The notes under the pieces are model-generated. The model was not told the DNA's origin. It searched no databases and was given only the letters and a program-made list of their open reading frames with translations. Below, piece by piece: positions 46,783-57,439 of a DNA stretch of 64,000 nucleotides (positions within the stretch are counted from its first letter, which is position 1; every line of letters begins with the position of its first letter). Source of the stretch: Betaproteobacteria bacterium (GTDB lineage Bacteria > Pseudomonadota > Gammaproteobacteria > Burkholderiales > Burkholderiaceae); NCBI GenBank assembly GCA_009783065.1, contig WRHV01000003.1, forward strand, positions 43,331 to 107,330. Direction: 5' to 3'. The position numbers and the translations under genes are program-made.

Positions 46783-48600
46783 TTATTCAACTGTAACCGA
46801 CTTGGCCAAGTTACGGGGCTTGTCCACATCGGTTCCACGAACCAGCGCAGCATGGTATGCCAGCAACTGGAGCGCCACCACATGCAGCAGAGGCGACAAC
46901 ACGCCATAATTTTCCGGCAAACGGATCACATGAATCCCCGGCTCGGAAATGATATGCGTATCCGAATCGGCAAAAACAAATAATTGTCCGCCACGCGCCC
47001 GCACTTCCTGCATGTTGGATTTCAATTTTTCCAGCAAATCATCTCTGGGAGCCACGGTAACTACCGGCATCTGATTGGTCACCAAAGCGAGCGGGCCATG
47101 TTTTAATTCTCCCGCCGGATAAGCCTCGGCATGGATGTAGGAGATTTCCTTGAGTTTCAATGCCCCCTCCAGGGCAATCGGATAATGTATGCCCCGTCCC
47201 AAAAACAGCGCATTTTCATAGCGTGAAAACGTTTCAGCCCAGGATATGATCTGAGGTTCTAACGCGAGTACGGCAGAAATGGCGGCCGGCAAATGGCGCA
47301 GATCACGGAAGTAATTTGCTTCCTGTTCCGGACTTAGCCTGCCTTTTTGCTTGGCAAATACCATTGTCAGCAAAAAGAGCGCGGCAAGCTGGGTGGTAAA
47401 CGCCTTGGTTGAGGCAACACCAATCTCCATGCCCGCCCGTGTAATGTAGGCCAGCGCGCATTCCCGCACCATCGCACTGGTTGCCACATTGCAGATGGTC
47501 AGCGTATGTGTCATGCCCTGTTCCTGCGCATGACGCAACGCAGCCAGCGTATCCGCCGTTTCACCGCTCTGTGTAATGGTGACAACAAGGGTCCGGGGAT
47601 TCGGCACGCTGCTGCGATAACGATACTCGCTGGCAATCTCCACACTGACCGGAATACCGGCCTTGGCTTCCAGCCAATACTTGGCTGTCATGCCGGCATA
47701 ATAACTGGTGCCGCACGCCAGGATCAGAATGCGATCCACCTGTTCAAAAACAGCCTGGGCATCAGCCCCAAAAAGCCGGGGGGAAAATGTCTCGATGCCT
47801 TGCAGCGTATCCGCCAACGCCTGCGGCTGCTCGAATATTTCTTTTTGCATGTAATGCTGGTACGGCCCCAGTTCCGCCGCCGTCGTGTACGCTTGAACAA
47901 CGCGAATTTCCCGCTGGACCGGCTTGCCATGCATATCATAGACACGGTATTGATCCACGTACAGATCAACAATATCGCCCTCTTCGAGATAAATGATGCG
48001 GTCCGTCGTCCCGGCCAGCGCCAGCGCATCCGATGCCAGGAAATTTTCACCTTCGCTCACGCCAATAACCAGTGGAGAACCTTTTCTGGCGCCCACCATG
48101 CGCAACGGTTCATCACGGCAGATCACCGCGATGGCAAAAGCGCCTGTCAAACGGCTGACAGCCTTTTGCACCGCCTCCAGCAAATTGTCCTGATACAGCG
48201 AATCAATGAGATGCGCCATGACTTCCGTATCGGTCTGGCTGGCAAATTCATATCCCTGAGCGATCAGTTCATCGCGCAATTCGGCATAGTTTTCGATGAT
48301 GCCGTTATGAACCAGGGCAATACGTTCCCTCGAAAAATGCGGATGGGCATTTGCCGTCGTCGGCGCGCCATGCGTTGCCCAGCGCGTATGCGCAATCCCC
48401 ATAAAACCGGTCAAACCGAAAGTATTAACCTGGTTTTCAAGATCAGCCACCCGCGCCGTGCTGCGGGTACGGCGCAAACTGCCATCGGCATAAAGCGCAA
48501 TGCCGCATGAATCATATCCCCTGTATTCCAGCCGCTTTAAACCCTCGATCATGACGGGGGTAATATCCCGCGCCGCCAACGCTCCTACAATGCCGCACAT
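46783..48600 (-). CDS. glmS: Glutamine-fructose-6-phosphate aminotransferase GlmS
   Basis: GlmS makes glucosamine-6-phosphate from fructose-6-P and glutamine, the entry to amino-sugar synthesis. The 605-residue product has the N-terminal nucleophile Cys directly after Met ([12 protein letters not shown]), THTRWATHG, two SIS isomerase domains and the C-terminal [11 protein letters not shown]. No glmS ribozyme is expected in this group and none was seen. glmU is 40 kb away. Confidence 0.97.
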   Translation of the reverse strand: MCGIVGALAARDITPVMIEGLKRLEYRGYDSCGIALYADGSLRRTRSTARVADLENQVNTFGLTGFMGIAHTRWATHGAPTTANAHPHFSRERIALVHNGIIENYAELRDELIAQGYEFASQTDTEVMAHLIDSLYQDNLLEAVQKAVSRLTGAFAIAVICRDEPLRMVGARKGSPLVIGVSEGENFLASDALALAGTTDRIIYLEEGDIVDLYVDQYRVYDMHGKPVQREIRVVQAYTTAAELGPYQHYMQKEIFEQPQALADTLQGIETFSPRLFGADAQAVFEQVDRILILACGTSYYAGMTAKYWLEAKAGIPVSVEIASEYRYRSSVPNPRTLVVTITQSGETADTLAALRHAQEQGMTHTLTICNVATSAMVRECALAYITRAGMEIGVASTKAFTTQLAALFLLTMVFAKQKGRLSPEQEANYFRDLRHLPAAISAVLALEPQIISWAETFSRYENALFLGRGIHYPIALEGALKLKEISYIHAEAYPAGELKHGPLALVTNQMPVVTVAPRDDLLEKLKSNMQEVRARGGQLFVFADSDTHIISEPGIHVIRLPENYGVLSPLLHVVALQLLAYHAALVRGTDVDKPRNLAKSVTVE

Positions 48601-48771
48601 CCTGATTGATTCCTTATCTCATGCCGTCAGACATGGTTATGTTTACGGTATCCTTGCCTCATGGCGCAGGAAAAAACATCATTTTACCCACAAAACAATC
48701 ATTCTGCGGACAATGTCCCAAAAAACGGATCGGCGTCCGGCAATCAAAGCATCATCTCAAAATGGCATGAA

Positions 48772-48809
48772 AAAAGCGCGCATGATTAACATGCGCGCTT
48801 TTGATACAC
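48772..48809 (-). terminator. Terminator of the porin gene
   Basis: AAAAGCGCGCATG and CATGCGCGCTTTT form a perfect 13-base stem with a six-base loop. On the minus strand the stem runs into TTTTTTCATG. A second short palindrome (GAGCATG/CATGCTC, 48830-48847) lies between it and the porin stop. Confidence 0.88.
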
Positions 48810-48863
48810 CTCCAGCATGAGAGCATGTCATGCCGACCATGCTCTCAAACCATCAGCAGACTC

Positions 48864-49946
48864 TTAGAACTTGTGAGTCATACCGACCTGGAATCCCGTC
48901 ATGCTTTCGCGACCCGGGATGCCGGTAAGGGCAGCTCCAACACCTTTATCATCAAATTTGGTGTAGGCAACCTGCGCATAGGCGGAAGTCCGCTTGGAGA
49001 GGTTGTAGGTATAACCGAGCGCGTATTTATAGAGACTGCTCCTCTGGACACTATCTGGCCTCACTCTGGCGTACTGGGCAGAGGCGTCAAGCTGGCCAGG
49101 ACCGATATCCCATTCCAAACCGAGCAACCAAGTGTTCTGCCTGCCGTCATGTGCGCCAAAAATGTTATTGGTGGCGGTATTCGCAGTACCGAGTTTAAAG
49201 CCTTTGTCCCTGGTTCTTTCATACAACAGTGAAACCCGTGCCGGGCCAAATTTGTATGCCGCGCCGAGGTTCCAGACGCTGGAGTTGTCGGAATCAGCAA
49301 CACGGCTCCAGTTACCGGTCAGCATCACCGGGCCGTTGTCATAGGAAAGGTTGACAGCATAACCGTCATTATCCCAGTTTACGCCATAGGCTGCACCGCC
49401 ACGTTTCGTGTTTTGACCCAGCGAATAACTCAGGCCGAAGGAGAAGCCGCTCCATTTCGGGCTGTCATAGCGTGCGGTATTGTTGATACGGGCTGAGCGC
49501 TGGCTGCTCAGGAGCATGGAGCCCACGCCATATTGGTAGAACGGGTCAAACTTACGGATGGTTTCCGTGGTCAGCTCGTTCACGCGGCCAAAGCGGACAC
49601 GGCCCCATTCGCCGGCCAGACCGACGTTGGCAGCACCATCCCAATCAACACCGGAATTGGCACCGCCCCAGGAAGCTTTGTAACCGGCTGTATTGGTGTT
49701 GCCTGCGCTACCATCAAACAGGTCAAAACGCTTTTCCAGCTCAAAGGTGGCTTTCAGGCCACCACCGAGGTCTTCCGAACCACGGAAGCCGATACGGTTA
49801 TTGATGTTTTCACCCATTCTGATATCACGGCCGGTTTCCTTGATGTAACCGGTATCAACAACACCGTAAATGGTGACATTGGATTGGGCATGTGCCACAC
49901 CGGCAGCAGCGCCGAGTACAGCTAATGCGATTAAAGTCTTTTTCAT
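48864..49946 (-). CDS. Trimeric outer-membrane porin (Gram-negative porin, betaproteobacterial type)
   Basis: The 360-residue product has a signal peptide MKKTLIALAVLGAAAGVAHA, followed by QSNVTIYGVVDTGY, the standard start of Burkholderiales porins. It has a 16-strand beta pattern, the constriction-loop-like region from FELEKRFDLFDGS, and a C-terminal phenylalanine (GMTHKF). It probably admits small anions such as oxalate and formate, but selectivity cannot be read from sequence. The gene is monocistronic with a strong terminator and a long AT-rich upstream region. Confidence 0.93.
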   Translation of the reverse strand: MKKTLIALAVLGAAAGVAHAQSNVTIYGVVDTGYIKETGRDIRMGENINNRIGFRGSEDLGGGLKATFELEKRFDLFDGSAGNTNTAGYKASWGGANSGVDWDGAANVGLAGEWGRVRFGRVNELTTETIRKFDPFYQYGVGSMLLSSQRSARINNTARYDSPKWSGFSFGLSYSLGQNTKRGGAAYGVNWDNDGYAVNLSYDNGPVMLTGNWSRVADSDNSSVWNLGAAYKFGPARVSLLYERTRDKGFKLGTANTATNNIFGAHDGRQNTWLLGLEWDIGPGQLDASAQYARVRPDSVQRSSLYKYALGYTYNLSKRTSAYAQVAYTKFDDKGVGAALTGIPGRESMTGFQVGMTHKF

Positions 49947-50351
49947 TTTTTCTTCCCTTTAAAGAGATGTGTTGAAAATCCGTAGTAAAAATATCCTGCT
50001 AAAACTTCCGGACAAGCCAAAGCTTAATCATATTGTGACCAACTTTCCAACAAATTGATCATTAAGACTGCAAAATCAGGCAAAAAATGACAAAAACGAT
50101 ACAAAACTGTTGTATTTTTGTAACACTTTGCCAGTTAAATTTACTCTTTTTTATCGAATCAATAAAAACGATTATGATTTCTGGCTGCCGACCAAATGCC
50201 TGACAAATTCAAACCGGCAAGCTTAAGAAAATATTAAAGCTATTTCTTAAGTTTTTATCGATTTGTATCTAAATAAAAAGCATTTTTTAATATCACGTTG
50301 CATAAATGAGACATTTGAACTGCCATTCTATCCAACAGCATTGAAATCTTT
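49947..50351. other. 405-base AT-rich region upstream of the porin
   Basis: Holds the porin promoter, with an AT-rich inverted repeat (CTTAAGAAA and TTTCTTAAG, 50222-50251) followed on the plus strand by TTTTTATC. That hairpin could end a small plus-strand RNA, but I see no clear promoter for one. No protein gene is evident. Confidence 0.45.
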
Positions 50352-50972
50352 TTATTGATTGGATGAAAAAGACAGCATCCGCTCCACATAACGACCAATC
50401 AGGTCAACCTCCAAATTGACGCTTGTCCCCACTGACAAATTTTTTAAGGTCGTGACTGCAAGCGTATGCGGGATCAGATTCATTGAAAACCGGCAAATCG
50501 CAGCCGTATCTTCGACCCGATTGATCGTCAGTGAAACGCCATTCACCGCGATGGAGCCTTTGTAGGCAATGAATTTTGCCATTTCCTTGGGTGCGTCAAT
50601 AACGAGCTCCCACGATTCGCCAGCCGGCTCAAACCGGCTGACCGTGCCGATGCCATCAACATGCCCGGCAACAAGATGCCCTCCAAGATAGTCGCCTACC
50701 CGCAGGGCCTTTTCAAGATTGACTTCGTGCATCCCATCCAGTCCGGATGTCCGATTTAAGCTTTCACGGGAAACATCAACCATAAAACCGTTCCGCGTTT
50801 TTTCAACGACCGTCATGCAGGCGCCATTGAGCGCAATGGAATCGCCTTCGGCAACATCATCCATCGGCAACCCGCCTGCATCAATATGAAGACGGACGCC
50901 GGCGTCATTTCCCTCGCCCTGGGGCATCACTAATGTAATCCGGCCTGTTGCCGTTACGATTCCAGTAAACAT
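50352..50972 (-). CDS. ribE: Riboflavin synthase alpha chain
   Basis: This enzyme dismutates two lumazines to riboflavin. The 206-residue product has the typical start MFTGIVTATGRI and two repeats of the lumazine-binding fold (ESLNRTSGLDGMHEVNLEKALR and the later SVNLEVDLIGRYVERM). It follows ribD by 20 bases, forming a ribD-ribE pair separate from ribBA-ribH at 17.6-19.3 kb. Confidence 0.95.
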   Translation of the reverse strand: MFTGIVTATGRITLVMPQGEGNDAGVRLHIDAGGLPMDDVAEGDSIALNGACMTVVEKTRNGFMVDVSRESLNRTSGLDGMHEVNLEKALRVGDYLGGHLVAGHVDGIGTVSRFEPAGESWELVIDAPKEMAKFIAYKGSIAVNGVSLTINRVEDTAAICRFSMNLIPHTLAVTTLKNLSVGTSVNLEVDLIGRYVERMLSFSSNQ

Positions 50973-50992
50973 ATTGTCTCCTTTGGCTTGTT

Positions 50993-52075
50993 TTATTCGA
51001 ACCTTGCAATCATGCGCAAATCGGAGCCGATTTGCACGATGTCGCGAAATTGCATCCGGCGCTGGTCTTCAAGCGAGGCCGGCGCCGCCATGCTGAACAT
51101 GCCGTGCCCCTCGCCAATGAGCGACGGCGCCATATAAACCAGCAATTCATCAACACATTTTGCCTCGATCAGCGCACCATTTAATATAGCGCCCGCCTCA
51201 ACATGCACTTCATTGATTTCCCGCCGGGCCAGTTCAGCCATCATTGCCCGCAAGTCCACTTTCCCGTTTTTTCCCGGTATGGCGATGATGTCCGCACCGG
51301 TTGCCCGCAATCCTTCCATTTTTTTCGGGTCTGGCTGCGCACAACAGATCCAAGCACCGTCCCCCACCAGAACCCTGGCATCAGGCGCCATACGCAGGCG
51401 GCTGTCAACAATGATGCGCCGTGGCTGTGACGCAACAGTGATGGCCCTGACCGTGAGTTGCGGATTATCGCTTTGGACAGTGCCGATGCCGGTCAGGATG
51501 GCATCGGCGCGGGCGCGCCAAAGATGGCTGTCATCACGCGCAGCCGAGGAGGTGATCCATTGGCTTTGTCCATTTGCAAGCGCCGTTTTACCATCCAGAC
51601 TGGCCGCTATTTTTATTCTGACCCAGGGCCGTCCGCGTTCCATCCTTGAGAGAAAGCCCAAATTCATTTCACGCGCTTCGTTTTCCAGCACGCCGGATAC
51701 CACGTCGATTCCAGCGGCCCTTAATCGGGCGAATCCTTTTCCTGACACGCGCGGGTTCGGGTCTGTCATGGCGGCAATGACACGTGATACGCCCGATCTG
51801 ACCAGCGCGTCAGCACAAGGCGCTGTCCGCCCCTGATGCGAACAGGGTTCGAGGGTAACGTAAACAGTTGCGCCTTTTACATCATGACCTTTTTTCACAG
51901 CATCTTCAAGCGCCTCTATTTCAGCATGATTGCCGCCCGGCGGACGTGTACTGCCCTGTCCGATAATCCTGCCATCCTGCACAATGACACAGCCAACCTG
52001 TGGATTGGGCGCGACATAAGATGGCGGTTCTTTGGCCGCTTTTATTGCACAGCGCATCAATTCGTCATGAATCAT
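50993..52075 (-). CDS. ribD: Bifunctional RibD deaminase/reductase
   Basis: RibD performs the second and third steps of riboflavin synthesis. The 360-residue product has the N-terminal deaminase zinc motifs (GNHAEIEAL and PCSHQGRTAPC) and a C-terminal NADPH reductase domain (VRIKIAASLDGKTAL). The ATG at 52075 gives MIHDELMRCA, aligned with homologues; the longer frame upstream is not conserved. In many betaproteobacteria nrdR lies between glyA and ribD; here glyA is followed directly by ribD. Confidence 0.94.
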   Translation of the reverse strand: MIHDELMRCAIKAAKEPPSYVAPNPQVGCVIVQDGRIIGQGSTRPPGGNHAEIEALEDAVKKGHDVKGATVYVTLEPCSHQGRTAPCADALVRSGVSRVIAAMTDPNPRVSGKGFARLRAAGIDVVSGVLENEAREMNLGFLSRMERGRPWVRIKIAASLDGKTALANGQSQWITSSAARDDSHLWRARADAILTGIGTVQSDNPQLTVRAITVASQPRRIIVDSRLRMAPDARVLVGDGAWICCAQPDPKKMEGLRATGADIIAIPGKNGKVDLRAMMAELARREINEVHVEAGAILNGALIEAKCVDELLVYMAPSLIGEGHGMFSMAAPASLEDQRRMQFRDIVQIGSDLRMIARFE

Positions 52076-52183
52076 GGTTTCTTTCAGGCTTTGCCAAGCC
52101 TGTATTTTAAGGGTTATTGTCCGGACAAGCGCGTCATAAGTCACGCCCGCCCCTATCCAGCCTGACTAGGGTTATGACTATAT

Positions 52184-52215
52184 AAAAAAACCGCCTGCTT
52201 GACGAGACAGGCGGT
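52184..52215 (-). terminator. Terminator after glyA
   Basis: On the minus strand, ACCGCCTG pairs with CAGGCGGT around an internal loop, followed by seven T residues. It separates glyA from ribD-ribE. Confidence 0.85.
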
Positions 52216-52233
52216 CAAATGAAACGATCTGGA

Positions 52234-53478
52234 TCAACCGTAAACAGGGAAAGCGGTTGTCAGTTTTTTGACTTCCGCGCGGACACGCTCCAGTACCGCC
52301 GCATCTTCATAATGGTCAATAACATCCGCCAGCAGATTGGCGACCATCCGGGATTCAGCTTCCTTGAACCCGCGCGTTGTCATAGCCGGGCTGCCCAGAC
52401 GGATGCCTGACGTGACAAAGGGCGTTTGCGGATCATTGGGGATGGCGTTTTTGTTACAGGTGATGTGCCCGCTGTTTAAGACCGTTTCCGCAATACGCCC
52501 GGTGACGTTTTTGCTGATCAGATCAACCAGCATGACGTGGGATTCAGTCCGGCCGGAGACAATCCTGAATCCGCGCTCTATGAGCGTTTTGGCCATGACG
52601 TCCGCATTTTTGAGTACTTGCTCCTGATAGGTTTTAAATTCCGGTTGCAGCGCCTCATGAAAAGCAACGGCTTTGCCCGCAATGACATGCATCAGCGGCC
52701 CCCCTTGGAGACCTGGAAAAACGGCTGAATTAATCGGACGCTCAAATTCCGGTTTCATCAAAATAAAGCCGCCGCGCGGACCTCGCAACGATTTGTGCGT
52801 AGTTGATGTGACAAAATCCGCATGCGGCACCGGATTGGGATAAACACCGGCAGCAATCAGCCCCGCATAATGGGCCATGTCAACCATGAAGTAAGCGCCC
52901 ACCTCTTTGGCAACCCTGGCAAACCGCTCAAAATCGATCCGGAGCGAATAAGCAGAAGCGCCCGCAATAATCAATTTGGGCTTTTTCTCGTGAGCCAGCC
53001 GCTCCATCGCATCATAATCGATTTCTTCTTTTTCATTCAAACCGTATGACACCACGTTAAACCACTTGCCCGACATATTGAGTGCCATGCCGTGAGTAAG
53101 GTGACCGCCTTCCGCCAGTGACATTCCCATAATCGTGTCTCCCGGTTGCAGCATTGCAAAGAAAACGGCCTGATTGGCCTGTGAACCGGAATTGGGCTGT
53201 ACATTTGCGGCTTCCGCACCAAAGAGTTTTTTGACACGATCAATTGCAAGCTGCTCGACTATATCAACAAATTCGCATCCCCCATAATAACGGCGGCCGG
53301 GATAGCCTTCTGCATATTTATTGGTCAACTGAGACCCTTGCGCCTGCATGACAGCCGGTGAACAATAATTCTCGGAGGCAATCAGCTCAATATGTTCTTC
53401 CTGGCGAATATTTTCACGCTGAATAGCACTCCATAGCTCCGGATCAACCCTGGCAATGGTCTGGTCTTTTGAGAACAT
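52234..53478 (-). CDS. glyA: Serine hydroxymethyltransferase
   Basis: GlyA interconverts serine and glycine and loads methylene-THF. The 414-residue product has [31 protein letters not shown] and the PLP lysine in [14 protein letters not shown] (about 228). Start: the ATG at 53478 follows TTGGAGTATCGC; the longer frame begins with TTG. With metF and mnmE it forms the window's one-carbon set, although not in one operon. Confidence 0.97.
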   Translation of the reverse strand: MFSKDQTIARVDPELWSAIQRENIRQEEHIELIASENYCSPAVMQAQGSQLTNKYAEGYPGRRYYGGCEFVDIVEQLAIDRVKKLFGAEAANVQPNSGSQANQAVFFAMLQPGDTIMGMSLAEGGHLTHGMALNMSGKWFNVVSYGLNEKEEIDYDAMERLAHEKKPKLIIAGASAYSLRIDFERFARVAKEVGAYFMVDMAHYAGLIAAGVYPNPVPHADFVTSTTHKSLRGPRGGFILMKPEFERPINSAVFPGLQGGPLMHVIAGKAVAFHEALQPEFKTYQEQVLKNADVMAKTLIERGFRIVSGRTESHVMLVDLISKNVTGRIAETVLNSGHITCNKNAIPNDPQTPFVTSGIRLGSPAMTTRGFKEAESRMVANLLADVIDHYEDAAVLERVRAEVKKLTTAFPVYG

Positions 53479-53804
53479 GCGATACTCCAATAAAAATGCA
53501 ATTTGTTGAGATTGTTCCGAAAACAGCAGGCGCCCTAAACGGTTCCCATTTTCCGGAAAAAGCGCCTTCTTCCGCTGTTTTAAAAAACAATCAAATAAAA
53601 CAGAGTATTTTACAACACTGTTTTTCGTGCCAGCAAGAAAATCCAGATATGCTTATTCGTTTCAAACTGCACTAAAACAATATTGCCATGAATGGTAAAA
53701 AAACCGATGTATTCGAGTGACGCGTTTTATAATTGATAAAAATACCGCCTGATAAAAACGGACATTGCTTTCATTTCCCGCCTCCTATTATAAAAAGGAA
53801 CATC
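53479..53804. other. Gap between glyA and the tautomerase gene
   Basis: AT-rich, divergent promoters. A GGCGCC...GGCGCTTTTTCC-type imperfect inverted element lies 40-110 bases upstream of glyA. I could not match it to a known riboswitch class. Confidence 0.4.
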
Positions 53805-53987
53805 ATGCCAACCATCCATGTTCAGTTGCTTGAAGGTCGAACCCTTGAACAAAAGCGCAAATTTGTCACAGCCTTAACGGAAGCCACCGCTAAAACACTT
53901 GGTTGTGATCCCGGATCGGTGGATGTCATTCTTCAAGAAGTCCGGAAAGAAAACTGGGCTACGGGCGGCAAGCTCTGGAGTGACTGA
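53805..53987 (+). CDS. 4-oxalocrotonate tautomerase-family protein
   Basis: The 60-residue product begins MPTIHVQLLEGRTLEQ; after removal of Met, Pro1 would be the catalytic base. Arg residues in KRKF and EVRKENW fit the family's substrate-binding arginines. ATG at 53805 follows AAAGGAAC; the upstream frame is not part of the protein. The genuine substrate of these small tautomerases is often unknown, and no aromatic degradation genes are adjacent. Confidence 0.82.
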   Translation: MPTIHVQLLEGRTLEQKRKFVTALTEATAKTLGCDPGSVDVILQEVRKENWATGGKLWSD

Positions 53988-54216
53988 TCCTGGCTGTGTG
54001 CCGAAATACCGGTATTGGTTTAGATGCCGATTTTACTTTTCCCGGTTTCTTTCGGCCCCCTACCGATCAAAAGCAGAATCAATGGCCTATTCCATCAGCC
54101 TAGCGCTTGCTGACAATGAATATAGCATGTAAAGTATTGCCGTACGGAATCCATCAAAACGCAAGGTCTTAAGCCAAAAGCCAGATCATGTTTTTATTAT
54201 TAACGGAGTGTAGCAA

Positions 54217-55203
54217 ATGACTGACGAACTGGAAGCCCTGTTTGACAAGATATCGGATGAACAAAGGGCACAAGCCGATGCTAATCAATCCGTGCAGGCA
54301 GCGACATCAGAAGCCGGGTCTTCTGAAGACGAGCTGGAAGCCCTTTTTGATGAAATAAGCGCTGAAACCCAGGCCAACATGACTGCATCCATGCCGGTTA
54401 GCGAAACCGTTACGGTCATGGAAATTGCCCAGGAAGCCGAATCCACTGAAGACGAACTGGAAGCGCTCTTTGACAGGCTGAGTACCGAATCTGCCAATCA
54501 AGCCACCCCATCCCCAACAGAAGCGGCGACTGAAACCGTGGCAGACTCTCACTCCACAGAAACATTTGAATCCAGCGAGATCCATGCCCCTGCGACCCCT
54601 GACCCGGCAAATGTAGCTGATAAGCCGCTTTACGACCGTATCGGCGGTATTCTGCGACAGCTTCATGACTCCATGCGCGAACTGGGGTACGATCGTGCAT
54701 TGCAAGACGTGGCAACTGAAGTGACTGACGCCAAGGGACGCCTCGAATATGTTGCGGCATTAACCGAGCAAGCGGCCACACGTGTTCTGAACTCCATTGA
54801 TATTGCCATACCGCATCAGGAAGACCTGCTAAAGAACGCCAGGAACCTTGAGGAACGCTGGACAGCCCTCTTTGAAGGCAACATGGATATTGAAGCATTT
54901 AAGCAACTGGCACAAGATTCCCGTCATTTTGCCGTTAATACAGCAAGTAGGGCAGATGAGGAAAAAGCCCGCCTTATGGAAATCATGATGGCTCAGGACT
55001 TTCAAGACATTACCGGGCAAGTGATCAAAAAAGTCGTCGTCATTACAAAAAAGCTGGAGCAGGAACTGGCTCAGTTGTTACGTGATAATGCGCCGTCTCA
55101 AAGCAAGGAAAAAGTGGTTGATCTCATGGCCGGGCCGGATATTCCTGCCAAAGCCATGGCACAAGATGATGTTGACAGTCTGTTGGCCAACCTGGGCTTT
55201 TAG
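54217..55203 (+). CDS. cheZ: CheZ-type CheY-phosphate phosphatase with three N-terminal repeats
   Basis: CheZ dephosphorylates CheY-P in chemotaxis. The C-terminal 190 residues hold the long helical hairpin with the catalytic glutamine in QDFQDITGQVIKKV and the CheY-docking tail QDDVDSLLANLGF. At 328 residues it is longer than E. coli CheZ (214) because of an acidic, Ser/Thr/Ala-rich N-terminal extension. The extension carries three near-identical copies of DELEALFD-x-(I/L)-S at residues 3-13, 38-48 and 79-89. A ribosome site GGAGTG precedes the ATG. cheA follows after 55 bases. Confidence 0.88.
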   Translation: MTDELEALFDKISDEQRAQADANQSVQAATSEAGSSEDELEALFDEISAETQANMTASMPVSETVTVMEIAQEAESTEDELEALFDRLSTESANQATPSPTEAATETVADSHSTETFESSEIHAPATPDPANVADKPLYDRIGGILRQLHDSMRELGYDRALQDVATEVTDAKGRLEYVAALTEQAATRVLNSIDIAIPHQEDLLKNARNLEERWTALFEGNMDIEAFKQLAQDSRHFAVNTASRADEEKARLMEIMMAQDFQDITGQVIKKVVVITKKLEQELAQLLRDNAPSQSKEKVVDLMAGPDIPAKAMAQDDVDSLLANLGF

Positions 55204-55258
55204 ATTATTGCTGTTAATTTAAACGGCTGATATTGCACATCTTCGAATTGGATTTCTG

Positions 55259-57130
55259 ATGGATGACATGCTGAAAGAGTTTGTTGTTGAGGCACTGGAA
55301 CTTGCCTCACAAGTTGAAGAAAATCTCCTGATACTGGAAAGACACCCCAATGATCAGGATACGATTAATGCGGTATTCCGTTCCTTTCACACCATCAAAG
55401 GCGGCGCAGGCTTTATGGGACTCGCCGCAATGGTCGAGGCGTGCCACCTTACCGAAAATCTTTTTGACGGCATGCGAACAGGCAAAATTCCCGTCACGCC
55501 GGATGCCATTGAAGCCGCGCTGCAAGCCAGCAGTTTTGTCGGATTTCAGTTAAATGAGCTGCATAATGGCACTGCTGCGGGCGATCTGTCGCCCTTCCCG
55601 CCTGATATCGAGGCCATGCTTCAGCGGGCACTTGCAGGAGACACCGCTCCGGTACCGGCTGCTTCTTTAGCATCCGCCCAGTCACCGGCAGAATCAGTAC
55701 CGGTAACCACATCCACAAGCGAATCCCAGGCCAATGTCTCGACGACAGACGGACTAAACTGGCATGTCTTGTACAATGCTGTTGTGCCGGAGCACAAACG
55801 GGTTGAAATACCGGCTTCTTCTGCTACAGCGGCCAATCCTCCGGATGGAACGACGCCAGGAGCGACACCGGCGACTGGGAAAAATTCAACATGGGATGGC
55901 GTCGATAGGCGGCGCGCGCCTGCTTCGGCGCCTAAAAACGACAGTATCCGTATTGATGCCGCCAAACTGGATGTATTGCTTGAAGTTGCAGGCGAAGCCG
56001 CCCAGGCCGCTAATCAGGCTAGTGTCCTTCTGGATAAGCTCCGCCTTTTTCCGTTTGAAGATGAGGCAGCAGAACTTATCGACAATCTGATCGAAACGCA
56101 GGCACGCGCTTCCCGCTATTCATCTGAATTGCAACGTGCAACCCTTTCCACCCGCATGCAACCGGTCGGCAGCCTATTCCAGCGCTTTCCCCGGCTCGTC
56201 CGGGAACTGGCCCGTGAGCTAGGGAAAAATATCGATCTGGTGATTGAAGGCGCTGAAACGGAAGTGGATCGGCTGGTTGTTGACAGCCTGTATGACCCGC
56301 TTGTCCATATGCTGCGAAATTCGCTCGATCACGGCGTTGAAGACGCAGAAGGCCGAAAAGCTGCCGGGAAACCGGAAAAAGCGCAAATCCTGCTTAAGGC
56401 ATGGCAGGAAGCAAACAGTGTCATGATTGTTGTTTCCGATGACGGGCGCGGAATGAATCCTGAAAAACTGCGGGAAAAAGCCATTTCGAAAGGTTTGATC
56501 AGCCCTAATGACGCCCAATCCGACGATGAAGCGTATCAGTTGGTTTTCTTGCCCGGATTTTCAACGATGGAAGTTGCATCCAGCGTATCGGGCCGTGGTG
56601 TCGGCATGGATGTTGTCAGGACAGCGGTAGAACAGCATCGCGGCACCATCTGGATTGATTCAAAACTGGGAAAAGGCACAACCTTTTCCATCAGACTGCC
56701 AATTGAGTTGTCCATTATTCCCATGCTGCTCGTCAGTACGTCCGGCGCTAAACTGGGTATCCCCATGTCACTCATCGAACGTATCGTGGAATTGCCGGAA
56801 ACGCTTGAACAGGTTTCCGGACAGCCCGTTTTCCGTGACCACGGACGCCCGCTTCCGGTACTGTCCATGGCCAATGTGCTTGGATATGATCCCTGCACTG
56901 AATCGGCAGGCATCATTATCGCCGCTCCCAGCCCTTATATCCTTTCTGTTGAGGCGCTTGACGGAACGGCTGACCAAGTCATCAAACCGCTTGCAGGCAT
57001 TGATGTCACCGGTATTTCCGGCACAACCCGTTCTGCAGAAGGTGATTTGGTTTTGGTTATTTGTCTTTCCTTCCTGCTTGACGGAATACGCAAAACCAGG
57101 AGTTCTTCGGCATCTTCCATGCCATCATAA
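55259..57130 (+). CDS. cheA: Chemotaxis histidine kinase CheA (without a P2 domain)
   Basis: The 623-residue product has an N-terminal HPt (P1) domain with the phosphorylated histidine His44 in RSFHTIKGGAG. A Pro/Ala/Ser/Thr-rich linker (about 125-240) occupies the place of the CheY-binding P2 domain. Next come the P3 dimerisation helices, the ATPase domain (RNSLDHGVE, SDDGRGMNP, SGRGVGMDVV, KGTTFSIRLP) and a CheW-like P5 domain. Lack of P2 is seen in some CheA proteins and usually slows phosphotransfer. It follows cheZ; no cheY, cheW or receptor gene is nearby. Confidence 0.9.
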   Translation: MDDMLKEFVVEALELASQVEENLLILERHPNDQDTINAVFRSFHTIKGGAGFMGLAAMVEACHLTENLFDGMRTGKIPVTPDAIEAALQASSFVGFQLNELHNGTAAGDLSPFPPDIEAMLQRALAGDTAPVPAASLASAQSPAESVPVTTSTSESQANVSTTDGLNWHVLYNAVVPEHKRVEIPASSATAANPPDGTTPGATPATGKNSTWDGVDRRRAPASAPKNDSIRIDAAKLDVLLEVAGEAAQAANQASVLLDKLRLFPFEDEAAELIDNLIETQARASRYSSELQRATLSTRMQPVGSLFQRFPRLVRELARELGKNIDLVIEGAETEVDRLVVDSLYDPLVHMLRNSLDHGVEDAEGRKAAGKPEKAQILLKAWQEANSVMIVVSDDGRGMNPEKLREKAISKGLISPNDAQSDDEAYQLVFLPGFSTMEVASSVSGRGVGMDVVRTAVEQHRGTIWIDSKLGKGTTFSIRLPIELSIIPMLLVSTSGAKLGIPMSLIERIVELPETLEQVSGQPVFRDHGRPLPVLSMANVLGYDPCTESAGIIIAAPSPYILSVEALDGTADQVIKPLAGIDVTGISGTTRSAEGDLVLVICLSFLLDGIRKTRSSSASSMPS

Positions 57131-57439
57131 GACACCGAATCATCCTGTGGTTTGCAATTGATCGAATCCACCCGTTCATTGGACTGCGCCGTTCATACGC
57201 ATCACCAAGCAAACAGATCCGTAACTCATTGATTCAAAATCACTTTTTGCGTCCTGAATATTGCATTTTGTAACAATTACGGGACGAGGAAAATTCCTTT
57301 TTGATCTAAACTGGTGTCAAGCAGACTAACAAGGAATAGCCTTCCCTAACACGAGTCATTTCATGGCCTGATGCAGGAAAGATGTTCCAGTAATAGAAAA
57401 CTAGTCTTATTTTTCGAGTCCGTATGACGCAGGAACATC
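57131..57439. other. Gap between cheA and a small secreted protein gene
   Basis: 309 bases without a credible gene. It is AT-rich toward the right end, where the promoter of the next gene probably lies. No clear cheA terminator was found. Confidence 0.4.

Noticed and set aside
50222..50251. AT-rich hairpin with T-run upstream of the porin as a small-RNA terminator
   Set aside because: No clear promoter or conserved core for a plus-strand RNA could be identified.
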